A DNA stretch of 64,000 nt from Xylogone sp. PMI_703 (GCA_021399445.1 JAJTUQ010000012.1:248001-312000); one strand, 5' to 3'. Shown: positions 1-10,746, counted from the stretch's first letter. Translations and numbers: made by a program. The notes: generated by a model from the sequence alone, not told the origin.

Positions 1-201
1 CAACCCCTGCGTTCACCGGAGCCGGAGGAACGTGGATATGGCTGTGGTTCCTCTAGCCGACGCAAAAAGAAGAGAAGAAGGATGTTCGAATACTTCCACC
101 ACCATCTCCGAGGTGGGTAAGAACATATACCCTGCTGATGTATTGTCTACACTGAAACAGATATTTTTTTATTGACATATTCTGCACCACTATATTCATT
201 A

Positions 202-602
202 AGGTAACTCCCACACGGTCGGATCACCCACATACCCGGATCACTTCCCCCACCACCTGAGCGTACAACCGCCAATATTCAACCACAAACAACATATATT
301 GCAATCTATCTAATTATTGGCTGAATTAAAGCACTGGTTTATTTTATGGCCTACAATTCCACATCCTGAGCACTTAGGTGGCCGTCGCTGTGGAGCAGGC
401 AAAGCTTGTGTCGCATTCTCTGGATCTGCCACTTCTACCACTTCTTGAGCAATTGCACTCAATTGAGCCAATACCTGGGCTTCCTGTGCTGTTAACGAGC
501 CTGTGTGAGTTAACTGCTTTCTAGATCCCTTGGGTTTTCGCTGAATTGATTCATTAGTAGCCTTTAAATCCTCTACTTCTTTAACCAGAAGTATAATACT
601 TG
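202..602 (-). mobile_element. Fot/pogo transposon remnant (transposase C-terminus and one terminal repeat)
   Basis: The minus strand encodes a tail that matches the C-terminus of the complete transposase at 8969-10630: a coiled segment (KEVEDLKATNESIQRK against KEVEQLRAANESIQKK) followed by a Cys-rich knuckle (CSGCGIVGHKINQC against CSGCGNLDHKINKC). The stop is at 310. A degenerate terminal repeat with two internal subrepeats starts just after a TA at 200-201 (GGTAACTCCC...), parallel to the layout at 8861. Similarity stops near 602, so the rest of the transposase and the other terminus are gone. It is an old relative of the neighbouring intact element, not a direct fragment of it, because the two differ at many positions. 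Confidence 0.75.
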
Positions 603-834
603 TCACGACCCAAGGTTGACAGCCGAAATCTACCAGTAGAATTGTACTTCCACAAGCTGGCACAAACTTTATAACAGTAAAAATATGAGACGGCGATAGT
701 GACATCGATAACTGTGGTTGTGACTAGTAAGAGTCTGCAGGCAAGAATTGATTGGAAGAAAGACACTGATAGGAAACTGCTGGTAGAAATCTACTACCGA
801 ATTCCTGTTGTTAGAATCTGGCTGGTAGGATTCT

Positions 835-1183
835 GTCAGAGGTTATGGCGCAATGGTTAGGCAAGCATGCATACAATTACTATAAGAGAGAGCCTATGAT
901 AGTTGCTATGATCAATGAACTCCACTACAGGTGGGTTCTCCCAATATACAGGCAAATATGAAACGCTTATATCACATGTGTACACCTTCTGATTGTCGGA
1001 GATATTGCTTACGTAATTGGCGTTGGCCAATCATAGCTGTAGAAGCTAACAGTCGGTTAAGAGAAGAGTTTTATCCGGATTACCCCTATGTAGAGTACAT
1101 CATCAAGTATAGCAACGAATAGAGTCTCTGTACCATACAATTTGTATGTGGAGTAGCCTAACCACTGCGCCATAACCACTGAC
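835..1183. mobile_element. non-autonomous inverted-repeat element (family MITE-A, copy 1)
   Basis: Both ends carry a 28-bp inverted repeat (left 835-862, right about 1156-1183) containing GGTTATGGCGCA, with two mismatches. The inside holds a short open frame (stop near 1122) including RYCLRNWRWPI and REEFYPDYPYV. The same interior and right end recur at 17447-17641. No transposase is present. A clear target duplication was not found, and a second nested inverted pair (GATTCTGTCAG at 829 and its complement near 1210) blurs the left and right borders. The superfamily is unknown. Confidence 0.65.
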
Positions 1184-1439
1184 ACTGATTCCAAATTACG
1201 TAAGCATATCCTGACAGAATCTCCCAGGCGGCTAGATCACGTGATGGACCTTGGGACCTTGAGGGTCCAAGGGTCCAAATAGAATATACTCACTATATAA
1301 GTAGATAGTTTCACATTAGATAAGAGTCTCGTGTTCAACTCAATTGATTTACAGCCTGCCTGCATTTCATAGTAAAGTTCTACAATCTAAGTTTCACTTG
1401 CTCCCTTTATCTCTCAAGCCTATTATTTGAGTAATAGCT

Positions 1440-1492
1440 ACAAGCAAAGCTTGCTACTCGCTTCGCTCGTAGGAGGGGGTGCTTCGCACCCC
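1440..1492 (-). other. Helitron 3' terminal hairpins
   Basis: At 1441-1453 CAAGC and GCTTG face each other across AAA. At 1476-1492 GGGGTGC and GCACCCC face each other across TTC. Between them is an imperfect palindrome (CTAC...GTAG, 1454-1472). Copy B at 58307 and onward keeps both hairpins with few changes, while flanking DNA is unrelated. Hairpins near the 3' end are the replication terminator of Helitrons, so this is the likely termination signal. Confidence 0.65.
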
Positions 1493-1499
1493 TTGGGGT

Positions 1500-2560
1500 C
1501 ACGTGCTGAACTAATATCGGCTCCATCCACATCTTTTATATTGGGCTTCATACGTATATTTATATTCAGGCTTCATACGCATCTTTTTTATAATATTTGA
1601 CGCCATCGACCTTACGGCCGTGGCGTTCTTTATTCTGGGGGTTTGGCTCAGGCTTCATACGCATCTTTCATAGTATTTGACGCCATCGACCTTACGGCCG
1701 TGGCGTTCTTAATTCTAGGGGTTTGGCTCAATCTTCATCCGTATCTTTACGGCTCAAGCTTCATACGTATTCACAGTTCAATGCTCCATACGCCAATCGC
1801 CCTCGCTACGCTCTGGCTATTGGCTGTGTAGTTATATTCAAGCTCCATCCGTATCTCTATGGTTCAGGCTTCATACGCATCTTTACGGCTCATGCGCCAT
1901 CCATATCTTTATGGTACAATGCTTTATACGTATCTTCATGGCGCAATGCTTTGTACGCCAATCGCCTTCGCTACGCTCTGGCTATTGGCTGTGTAGTTGT
2001 ATTCAAGGCTCCATCCGTATCTTTACGGCTCAAGCTCCATACGTATTCATAGTTCAATGCTCTGTACGCCAATCGCCCTCGCTACGCTCTGGCTATTGGC
2101 TTGTATGATTGTATTCAAGCTTCATCCGCATCTTTGCGGCTCAGGCTCCATCCATATCTCCATGGCTCAAGCTTCATACGCATCTTTCTGGTATTTGACG
2201 CCATCGACCTACGGCCGTGGCGTTCTTAGTACCGGGAAATTGGCTTAAGCTTCATCTATATCTTTGTGGTATAAAGCTTTATACGTATCTCCATGGCGCA
2301 ATGCTTTGTACGCCAATCGCCCTCGCTGCGCTCTGGCTATTGGCTTGTATGAGTTAATTTAAGCTTCATACGCATCTTTACGGCTCAAGCCCCATCCATA
2401 TCTTTATGGTATAATGCTTTGTACGTAATGCTTTGTACGCCAACAGCCCTCGCTGCGCTCTGGCCATTGGCTTGTGTGGTCGTATTCAAGCTTTATACGT
2501 AGCCTACGGTTCAGGCTTTGTCCGTATATTTGTGGCATTGGTTACAAAGAACCGCAATCG
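1500..2560. repeat. degenerate array of hairpin-forming repeats in the Helitron 3' region
   Basis: About 1 kb is built from a few interspersed motifs. One is a unit of the type CTTCATACGCATCTTTACGG, repeated more than ten times with variation. A second is a hairpin around GACGCCATCGACC...GGCCGTGGCGTTC (1598, 1679, 2206 and nearby). A third is GCCAATCGCC...GGCTATTGGC, with inward-facing arms (about 1792, 1957, 2071, 2312). The array recurs in copy B (58400-60760). Open frames here are by-products of the repeats, not genes. There is no coding signal. Confidence 0.75.
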
Positions 2561-2726
2561 ATGTTATTATTAGTATTCAACTCAAAGAATAACCGTAGAA
2601 GTGTAAGAACAATGGCAAAGGATCGCATCGAAAGGGAACATATATATATCAACATGTGAGACCGATATAATTGTTTCCCGACCATATTCAACCCCACCCT
2701 CAACCATCATCGCTGTTATCATCACC

Positions 2727-3676
2727 ATGGCTAATAATCAGGTTACCATTTCAGGTCTTACGACCCGTAATACTGTTTCGGTTCGACAGCTAGCTGCAAT
2801 GCCAGTTGTACGCGTTCCAACCCTTCGCCCGAACCGTAATGTTCGGCATGGCCGCCCCCAGAATGACGAAGCTTTCCTCGGCCAGATGAGAGGAGTTGAG
2901 AATGTTGGAGCGCAAGCATGCCGGCACTGTCAAAACGGCTATGGCCCATGGACAGCATGTGTATCGGTTCCTGGTCTGCTGGGCGATAGTTGTTGCAATT
3001 GTTATTACAACTCTTCCGGCGCGCGCTGTAGTATTCGGAACTGTAAGTAAATACTCTCTATGCTTACAGACCGTATAAAAAGCTAATTGAATATTGAACA
3101 GTGTTGATTAACGTAAACGCCGCAATACAGGTGCAAGGGCAACCCCCTCCTGTTGTCCCGGGGCAACCACCACCCAATTACTATGGCGGGAGTATTGCCA
3201 ACCCTGATGGTGGCAATCCTGTTGCTCCGGGCGGCGGTAACGGCCCAAACCCCCCTCCTGCGGGAGGTGGTGGAGGCGGACCTGCCCCGGGAGGCCGTCC
3301 CCGTAGACGTATTCAACCAATCAATATTGGGCCGGTTGGTTATCGGCCAGATGGGATCGGGAACGTAAATAATGGGAACGCAAATGGGAACGGGGACGGA
3401 AACGGTAAGTTCAACCGCCAAAATCTTACGGTCTGTAACTGACTGAATTGAATGTTTGAAGCTCCTCCGAGACCCCGTAAGCTACAGTGGAAGGATATGG
3501 TCAACAATATCGGAGAAAGTTTTAAGGACATGATAGAGGAACTCGTCACTTATTCCGATCGTGAGCGTACAACTCTCAAAGCTCATTTAAAGATGCAGCT
3601 GGCCGCGTTCTCTATAACTGCCGGCGAAGAGGAGGAGAGGCATCATAGAATTACAGGAGGAGGGGCTGAACAGTAG
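2727..3676 (+). CDS. Helitron companion gene, cysteine-rich protein (DUF3716-like)
   Basis: Three exons join in phase: 2727-3042, 3102-3404 and 3462-3676, giving 277 residues. Both introns have GTAAGT donors and AG acceptors (59 and 57 nt). Residues about 70-105 hold a cysteine cluster (CRHCQNGYGPWTAC, then CCNCYYNSSGARC) resembling the fungal domain of unknown function DUF3716, from memory of that family. The middle is low-complexity, rich in Pro, Gly and Asn. The C-terminal part is charged and may be helical (QWKDMVNNIGESFKDM). The gene converges on the Rep-helicase gene with only 35 bp between stop codons, and copy B keeps the same exon layout. A DNA-binding or adaptor role is conceivable but there is no direct evidence. 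The start chosen is the first ATG before the conserved block. Confidence 0.75.
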
Positions 3677-3711
3677 AAAATTGGTGATTTATCTAATTAC
3701 GAATCGTATTT

Positions 3712-6700
3712 TTAATCTCTAAAATCTTCCAACACTTCAGGATATACAATATTCGACGTTGTAGTCGCTTGATCAGGTAAAAGTACAGATAATCCTAATA
3801 CAGAAGTTACTCGAGAGACTGCCACATAAAACTGGCCATGTGTAAAGACCGGTAATCGTAGATCAAGGCCGACCTTGTCAAAAGATTGACCTTGAGACTT
3901 GTTTACGGTCATGGCAAAGCATACACGAAGGGGGAATTGCTTGCGAGAGAGTGTAAATGGTAGATCTCCCTCGTTTGACGTCAACTTGACTCGAGGAATT
4001 GATCGGACCTGGCCATCCCATTCACCACCTAATAATCGCGCTTCAACTGTATGATTTCGTAAAGCCGTAACAACCATCCGTGTACCATTACACAACCCTT
4101 CCTGCGCGCATATATTACGCATAACCATTACCGGCACTCCAACAGCCAACGTCAGTTTAGATGAAGGTAAAGATGACAGTTCTATCGATTGTAATAGCTC
4201 TGCCGAGTATACGTGCCCTGAATCGTCTGCCTCGTTAACATCTGCTGAATCTACGGATGAATAAGTGCGTGTAGGAGCGGGAAACCGGCCTAAAACTGTA
4301 TCGTTCAAAGCCCTTACGTTCGCGTTAAGGGTTGAAAGTAATGCTCTCCCACGGAAAACGCTGTAATCTCTACAGCCGGCTTGCAACAGAGATAGTGGGT
4401 AAATGTCGTCGAGTAAACCATCTAAGTTTACGGCTGTAGATATGGTCGAAGGAAGTGAAGTAGGGCCATAGAGAGCTTTATCGTAAGGAAGGGCACCAAT
4501 CCACTGAACAAAATCAGCCTCCCCATCGCCCGGCCGCACACGCATATTCGTCCTCAAACGTAATTTGCGCAATCGTAGCCATATAAAAGAGCGTTGTAGA
4601 CAGGCACATACTGTATCGGCTCGAGTACCACGTGGCACTACCGGTAAAATTTGAGCAAAATCACCTCCCAGGATGACGGGAACGCCTCCAAATAGAACAT
4701 CTTCAGTTTCAACGGACCGTAAATCGCAGAATAACCTGTGGACAACTTCAAAACACTGCTTATTTTGCATGGGAACCTCGTCCCATATAATGAGATCGGC
4801 TTTTTGGAGTATTTTAGCCAACTTTCCATTCTTGGTTATAGAACTGACCGAATCCTCGTTCAATTGCATAGGTATCTTGAACTGTGAATGGGCTGTACGG
4901 CCTCCTGGCAGTAAAAGCGAGGCAATACCGGTTGAAGCTACACAGAGCACATTCTTGCCCAATCCACGAAAGTAGTGGCATAAGGTCTTATATAAAAAAG
5001 TCTTACCGGTCCCACCAGGCCCTTGTAAGTAAAAATGCGCATTTTGCGGCTCGTTTTCAACAGCGGTAACAATTGTATCAAAACACTCACGCTGGTCCTG
5101 ATTCAACTGAGCTTGCATATTAGAAGCCATATTAGCTTCCTCTATAGGATTATACTCTTGTACAGTGCGATCATATATAGCTGACCAATCAAAACAGAAC
5201 GCCGGCAAGCCAAAATCAACAACCGTTAACTGCGTATCGCGAAGCTTTTCGTTCAATATATACAGACCGTAATCACACTCCGGGTGTTCCAATACCACTG
5301 GAAAGCTCGCATGCGTGAGAGAGTTCAGAAAATAACGCAAATCGTCGCATAATTCCTTCTTAAAACGATCCCACAGGGCCGCAGGATTGCCAATCAACCG
5401 CTGGCACAACCCAATAAGGAATGTGGTCCGTAAACGACTGGCGGGATCAAATTGAATAGCTTCTTCAAAACAACGAAACCACTCCTGATCGTTCTCAGCT
5501 AGGCCTCGGGCAACGCATGCCTCATAGTATGATGCGTATCGCACGTCGTCTACCACATACAGGTCCTCAAACGAACGGGGACCGCGTACAGAGGTCAGTA
5601 AAAGCCGTAAATAAAACCTCTCTCCATGAGCAGGGCTACAGTGATACATGCGGCCAATCGATACACCCTGTTTACGCTTTTTCCAGCAGTGATTCTTCAT
5701 ATCCCACACACAATGTTCAGGGAACTCTTGGTATAACCACTGGTGGCCCTCCTCGTGCTGAGCATTGTACTGAAAAAATGCCATAAGCTTAGAATTAGAC
5801 GCCTCAAGCTGGTCTGCCAGCGCTTCCGCTCCCAAATCGTCACGGAAGCTCACAGTCTGCTCTCCTTGGAGGTGTACAGGAAGGCGTGTCACAGGAGGCC
5901 ATTCCTGATGTGTCTTGTATTCCATTAAACGCGCAAAAGCTTCCATAGGGCCGATATACCGAGCCTGAACATACTGTGTAATCTCGTCGTTGTTGTTGCG
6001 ATTGGTGACCGAAAGAGTAGAGCGGTCATGGCCTTTATACACATACTTGTGGATATACTTTACGGCCGCAATTGTACTACATATCTCAACGTTAATGTGA
6101 CAGTTGAACTTTTGCAGTAAATAAGGGTTGTAAGGTACAATCCAGCGATTATCTCCCAATATTAGCTGTCCAGAGTTGTCTAATTTGTGAACAAACGTCT
6201 GACCATCGTTCCTACGGCGGTATTCTGGGTACCCATCCTCAACAACAACTGTAGCGTCCGTAAACCTCTTGGGAAACCTTTTTGAGCACTGTTCTGGTTC
6301 ACCGGGCGATTTTCGCTTCATACAGGGGCTCTTTGAGTTCGGGCCGCAAAGATGATGAACCATATGTGTGGTTACTAATTCGCGCAAGATGCCATGGGGA
6401 TCACGACCTGGGCGTGGGATTTCAGCGCAAATCACCTCATCAATCAACTCCGGTGAAAGTTCAGGCGTGCCACGCGGTCTGTAAAGAAGGAAATGGATAT
6501 GCGGAAGGCCACGTTTTTGATACTCAATCGTAAAGCCATGGCCAGCCCAAGGTCCCAAGACGCCAGCCTTCAAATCCTTGACCAATTCACGCTTTTTGCC
6601 TTCAAAAACTCGTGCTATCAGATCAGGTCGATCTGTAGCACTCTGTCCCGGTAAAAGATTCTGCTGAATTTCCGGCCAATTGGGATTTGCGGTCATGGTA

Positions 6701-8410
6701 ATAAAGTAGGTAGGTTTCCCAAAGTGTCGTACCAAAGCCATCACATCCTGAAACAGTTGCTGCATAGCACGATCGCTTCCTGCAAACGAAGAAGGGAGTA
6801 TAATACGACGACCTATATCTGCGGCATCCGTATCACCAGCGTGTAAAGCGTCATATACACACTGGTACAGATCGGCCCGTATTCGCGACTGGTTAAAACG
6901 ATTCCATTCAAGCCTTGAGGTTTCTACGGTCACATACGCATCAACTACGTACTGCTGAAAAAGCCTAGCTCCGTAAAAGATAGAAGAAAACTGATCTTTG
7001 CGAGGGTGTAAGTAGTATTGTAACCACTTTTGAAGCGTTAAACGGCGACCTTCACGCTGACCGTGCAACTCCATATTGTAGCCCCAGCCGTAATCACCGC
7101 GTGGAAATAAAAGCACATAGTGTAGTGGCATGTAAGCTGGGTGGCTTGCAGGAATCGTTTTTAAGCTCGAGTCTCCAGATTCAGTGCGGTCGGCAAGGAC
7201 GATATCTCTTGATCTGTACTGGCTCGTCTCATCCGGAATAATAGCGGCAATTTCATTGCCAGTAGGAAGATTGATACGGCCTGGGTGATAATCCCCTTCA
7301 GCAATCAACTCCATCCGAGGGTTCAATATTAAACGGGACGTATTTGGTTGAAGGTTCATACGCTCCGTAGCTGTCATATAGAGGTGAATAAATGGGTTAC
7401 AGTCCGTAAGCATGGTATGAAGCTCACGAAGCAACGTTCGATCTAGTCCTTGCCGATGTCGAATATTCGTTGCATAATCAGCGTCATAAAAAAACAATTG
7501 AGCAAACGCAGGAACGGTCTGAGAACCTGGTTGTAAAGGCCCTTGTAGATGATACAAACTGCCATGAATAGTAAAACAGGTTATGCCAGGCCCCATAGTG
7601 TCTGTTCGGTCGTCTTCGGTGTATTTGAGGGACGTAAATGCGAGAGCCGAGTTGTATCCCCGTATATTTCTACGGAAATCCGTTGCTCTTGGATCGTCTC
7701 CTCTTAGAAGGTTCGTAAGGAGGTCTGGCGGTTGTTGGAATGGTGGTAACGTCATATCTCCATCTTTGCAGCAACGCATAGAACTTTCCTCCGGCCACTG
7801 TAGTGCTAAACAGTTCGTACAGGTCTGATTCAATGCACCCATATAGTGAGGTACAGACGATATAAATGCAGATATAAACCCCGCTGGTTTACGTGCCCGC
7901 GGACCACCATCTCCATCTCCACCTCCACCTCTACCGTCAGTGTGTGATTGTTCATGTGGCTCTGGTTGCTCAGGAATGGTAACAGGAGGTAAGGGGACTG
8001 ATGGTGGCCGTAAAAGCTCGGCCGGAGGTTCTACAGCCGTAAGCTCGGCGACGGGAGGCTCCACACGCGAAGGTTCAGCAATGGGAGGAGGTGGAGGCAC
8101 ATCAGGAATCGGTAACAACTCAATTCGGCGTCGTTTGCGCTTCCCAGGTAATGGGTTATGAGATTGCCTGGTTTGACGTGGAGCGTTAACGTCAAGCTCT
8201 CCGAGTACGGTTCGCTCTCGTCTGTAGTTCTATATAAATCGATATGTTAACATTTCTATAACTACAACAGTAAGCCATACAAACCTTGCAGGTAGAGCAT
8301 GTACTATAAAAACCGGCTCCATTTGGGCGTCGTTTGAAGAACTCCGAAGGACGGAATCGTTTACAGACCGTACAGAAAGCTGTCGGAGACGCTGAAAGAT
8401 TAGGAGCCAT
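3712..8410 (-). CDS. Helitron Rep-helicase (RepHel)
   Basis: The protein nicks and unwinds DNA for rolling-circle transposition. The long frame 8118-3712 extends upstream in phase and joins a short first exon (8410-8285) through a 55-nt intron (8230-8284, donor GTTTGT, acceptor TATATAG), giving about 1,547 residues. Exon 1 carries a zinc-finger-like CTVCKRF...CSTCK pattern. After the junction there is a basic stretch (GKRKRRR) and a Pro-rich region. The Rep domain shows the HUH motif (LPHIHFLLY) and the two-tyrosine motif (KYIHKYVYKG). The C-terminal third is a Pif1-like SF1 helicase with Walker A (GPGGTGKT), a DE-containing Walker B (LIIWDEVPM) and late motifs (NKSQGQSFDKVGLDL, YVAVSRV). There are no internal stops, so it may be functional. 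The intron was inferred by frame and needs a transcript. Confidence 0.9.
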
Positions 8411-8860
8411 TGTAAAACGCTATACAAACAACACTTACAGACTACAGGCAGGCACAGGAGAGCTCTATTCTATTGTAATCAGGGGAAGAAGTACGGTCTA
8501 CAGCTGACGGTCTCCAGCCGACGATGTAAAATGAAAAGAAGAAGTGCGATAAGGCCGATGTACAGGAGAAATACGAACGCACGGAAAGCCAATTGTACAA
8601 ATACGGAGGCACAGCATATCAATGGTATTGTATTTGTGTTTACGGACCGTAATATGACGTTGTGGCGAGTTTCATCAGCATGTTGATCAACATTTACCCC
8701 TTTCCTGTAGAATCGGAAGTGGTTACGATATGCAAGCTGTCAACCAATAAGATTACAGAAAGTGAGCCAATAGAATCGCTGGAATGGCCATTTCTCGACC
8801 AATAGAAACATCCCTATATTCTGCAAATTACATAAGCGACCCGCAATGTTTTCAATACTA
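8411..8860. other. RepHel upstream region and probable Helitron 5' end
   Basis: No gene is seen. The stretch contains TACGGACCGTA at 8641-8651, an 11-bp palindrome with a one-base centre, and related CGGTCT motifs near 8494 and 8506. These resemble the 11-mer TACAGACCGTA found four times inside the element. The promoter of the Rep-helicase gene and the Helitron 5' terminus should lie here, but neither can be placed. Confidence 0.4.
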
Positions 8861-10746
8861 ACGTAACTCCCGGTCTTACCGCCCACCCTGTCTTACCGCC
8901 CACCTTCCCCATCCTAGTAGCATTCAACACCAAAAATTCAACCACAAACAACGTCAAATACAGTTTATTTAATTACTAGCTAAATTAGGGCATTTGTTTA
9001 TTTTATGATCTAGATTACCACAACCTGAGCACTTTGGTGGACGTCGTTTTGGAGGCGCTGAAGGCTCTGGAAGCGGAGAAGGATTTGCTGGATCTACAGC
9101 TTCATGGACTTGTGTACTAGCCTCCACACCTTCCTGAGCATTTTGAACTGTCGAATTGCTTTCAGTGGGTACTCGCTTCCTTGACTTTTTGAGCTTTTTT
9201 TGAATTGATTCGTTGGCAGCTCGCAATTGCTCTACTTCCTTGGCTAGAAATAACGCGTTATGCATGGCCATTTCACATCCTTTAATTAATTGACTGAACG
9301 CCATTCTGGTAGGTGTAGAAGGACTCCTATGTTGTCTGAGCATTCTTTCGATACTTTTGTATTGTTTTTGCAATTGAACTGAATTGTGAGGTGTCTCTGG
9401 AATCCAAGATACTGTCGAATTGCTATGACTACTCCCAGGAGGAGTAGGAGTCTTATGCTCTTCAGGTGGCAATTTGTCCATAACACGCGATGGATCATAT
9501 GGAACCAGTCCAGTAGCTGCAAAACCTTGACAAATATTGGTTGATTTGAAGGCTTCCTGACGTACAAGTGGGTATATTTCCAGGAAATCGAATTTGTCAA
9601 TATGGTGAATCTCATTGCGTGCCTTGTTTTGAATTTTAGCACCATAGACACGTTTTACCACCCCAAAACAGCTCACATCCAATGGCTGAAGAATATGAGA
9701 TGAATGAGGAGGTATACACATAGTGATAATGTTGTTTTGAAGGCAATATCGATCGAATTCAGGTGCAACATGACTACCATGGCCATCAAGGACAAGCATG
9801 CGATATTGACCCTTGGTACGTGATTTGGTGTTTGGATCAAAGGTTTCCTGAAGCCAATTCAAGCCTATTTCGTTGTTTGTCCATCCATTTTTACTCATTT
9901 TGATTCGCCAGCCTTCAGGCAAATCATCTTGCCATCCTTGAAGGATATATTTGCCTTTGAATATAATCACAGGTGGTAAAACCCATCCACCTGTGCTTAT
10001 AGCTTCAATAGCTGTTACCCAATCTCTATTTCCTGGTTCCACATGCGAAGGCTTTCCAAAGCAATCAGAGGATGTGACTACTTTAGCAGTAGCAATTGTA
10101 CCCATAGCAAAGCCTGTTTCGTCAAAGTTGTAGATGTCCTCATCCAAAATTCCATATTGAACCTTTGTTTCCACCACCTTTTCAAACCATTTGCGTATTA
10201 GCTTTGGATCCTCGCATTTAACTCGCTGATATTCTTTCCTTCGTATATAACCAGTTTTCAGTTCAGGATGGCGTTTCAGGTAAGAGGTAAACCAGTTTTT
10301 GCCCACAGGAGAAGAAGGAGGATTTTCACCACGTTCCTTGAGTAGTATATTAGCCATGGTTTGCACATCTGCAGGTCTAGGAGGCATTTGTCGGTTTGCC
10401 ATAGAAATTATCCATTGTTTAAGCGAATGCTCCTCTAATTGAGTCAATTTGAAGCATTTGTTGTATGTGGTTCCCATTTGAACCTGGCCATGAAGACGAT
10501 CCTTTAGAGTACCACGAGGAACCTCAAAAACACGTGCTGCTGATCGCACAGACGTGATTTGACCTTTTTTGATCGCGTTTATGGCAAGAAGGATCCTTCC
10601 TTCCTGTTCTATCGTTGGCTTTTGAGGCATTATAACGCGTTGTGGTTGATAAATAAATAATTAATTCAATAGGTGTTGGTAGAATTGATGATTTGGTGGG
10701 GAGGTGGGCGGTAAGACAGGGTGGGCGGTAAGACCGGGAGTTACGT
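8861..10746 (-). mobile_element. complete Fot/pogo transposon
   Basis: The two ends are a perfect 45-bp inverted repeat (8861-8905 and 10702-10746), beginning ACGTAACTCCCGG and containing a tandem TCTTACCGCCCACC subrepeat. TA dinucleotides flank both ends (8859-8860 and 10747-10748), as expected for the Tc1/mariner/pogo superfamily. It holds one uninterrupted transposase gene. Identical ends and an open gene suggest a recent insertion, just outside the Helitron's Rep-helicase upstream region. Confidence 0.95.
8969..10630 (-). CDS. Fot/pogo-type transposase
   Basis: This 553-residue transposase cuts and pastes its own element. The N-terminus has a psq-type helix-turn-helix (about residues 12-45, SVRSAARVFEVPRGTLKDRL) and a CENP-B-like second DNA-binding domain up to about residue 130. 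The DDE_1 catalytic core shows NFDETGF, LDGHGSH and QPLDVSCF. The spacing between the second and third Asp is 35 residues (DD35D), typical of pogo/Fot1. The C-terminus has a coiled segment and a CSGCG...HKINKC knuckle. Its length matches the family, and there are no stops or introns. It is likely active. The start is the ATG immediately inside the right-hand terminal repeat. Confidence 0.95.
   Translation of the reverse strand: MPQKPTIEQEGRILLAINAIKKGQITSVRSAARVFEVPRGTLKDRLHGQVQMGTTYNKCFKLTQLEEHSLKQWIISMANRQMPPRPADVQTMANILLKERGENPPSSPVGKNWFTSYLKRHPELKTGYIRRKEYQRVKCEDPKLIRKWFEKVVETKVQYGILDEDIYNFDETGFAMGTIATAKVVTSSDCFGKPSHVEPGNRDWVTAIEAISTGGWVLPPVIIFKGKYILQGWQDDLPEGWRIKMSKNGWTNNEIGLNWLQETFDPNTKSRTKGQYRMLVLDGHGSHVAPEFDRYCLQNNIITMCIPPHSSHILQPLDVSCFGVVKRVYGAKIQNKARNEIHHIDKFDFLEIYPLVRQEAFKSTNICQGFAATGLVPYDPSRVMDKLPPEEHKTPTPPGSSHSNSTVSWIPETPHNSVQLQKQYKSIERMLRQHRSPSTPTRMAFSQLIKGCEMAMHNALFLAKEVEQLRAANESIQKKLKKSRKRVPTESNSTVQNAQEGVEASTQVHEAVDPANPSPLPEPSAPPKRRPPKCSGCGNLDHKINKCPNLASN

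Larger units (their letters stand above)
1440..8860 (-). mobile_element. Helitron (Helentron-like), copy A, with two genes
   Basis: The element encodes a Rep-helicase on the minus strand, so its 3' end is the low-coordinate end. That end is fixed at 1440 because copy B (58307) is collinear from there and the flanks differ beyond it. In element orientation the order is: unknown 5' end, Rep-helicase gene, companion gene in the opposite direction, an array of hairpin repeats, and terminal hairpins. The 5' terminus is not fixed; 8860 is only an upper bound, set by the Fot transposon that starts at 8861. The 3' terminus is a hairpin ending in GCTTGT in element sense, not the classical CTRR, which points to the Helentron or Helitron2 side of the superfamily. 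That assignment is inference. Confidence 0.8.

Noticed and set aside
1500..2560. Regular spacing of repeats suggesting a CRISPR-like array
   Set aside because: Repeats are degenerate, of several kinds, without unique spacers, and lie in a fungal transposon.
1643..2659. Several overlapping open frames
   Set aside because: They are translations of the Helitron repeat array and share no conserved protein.
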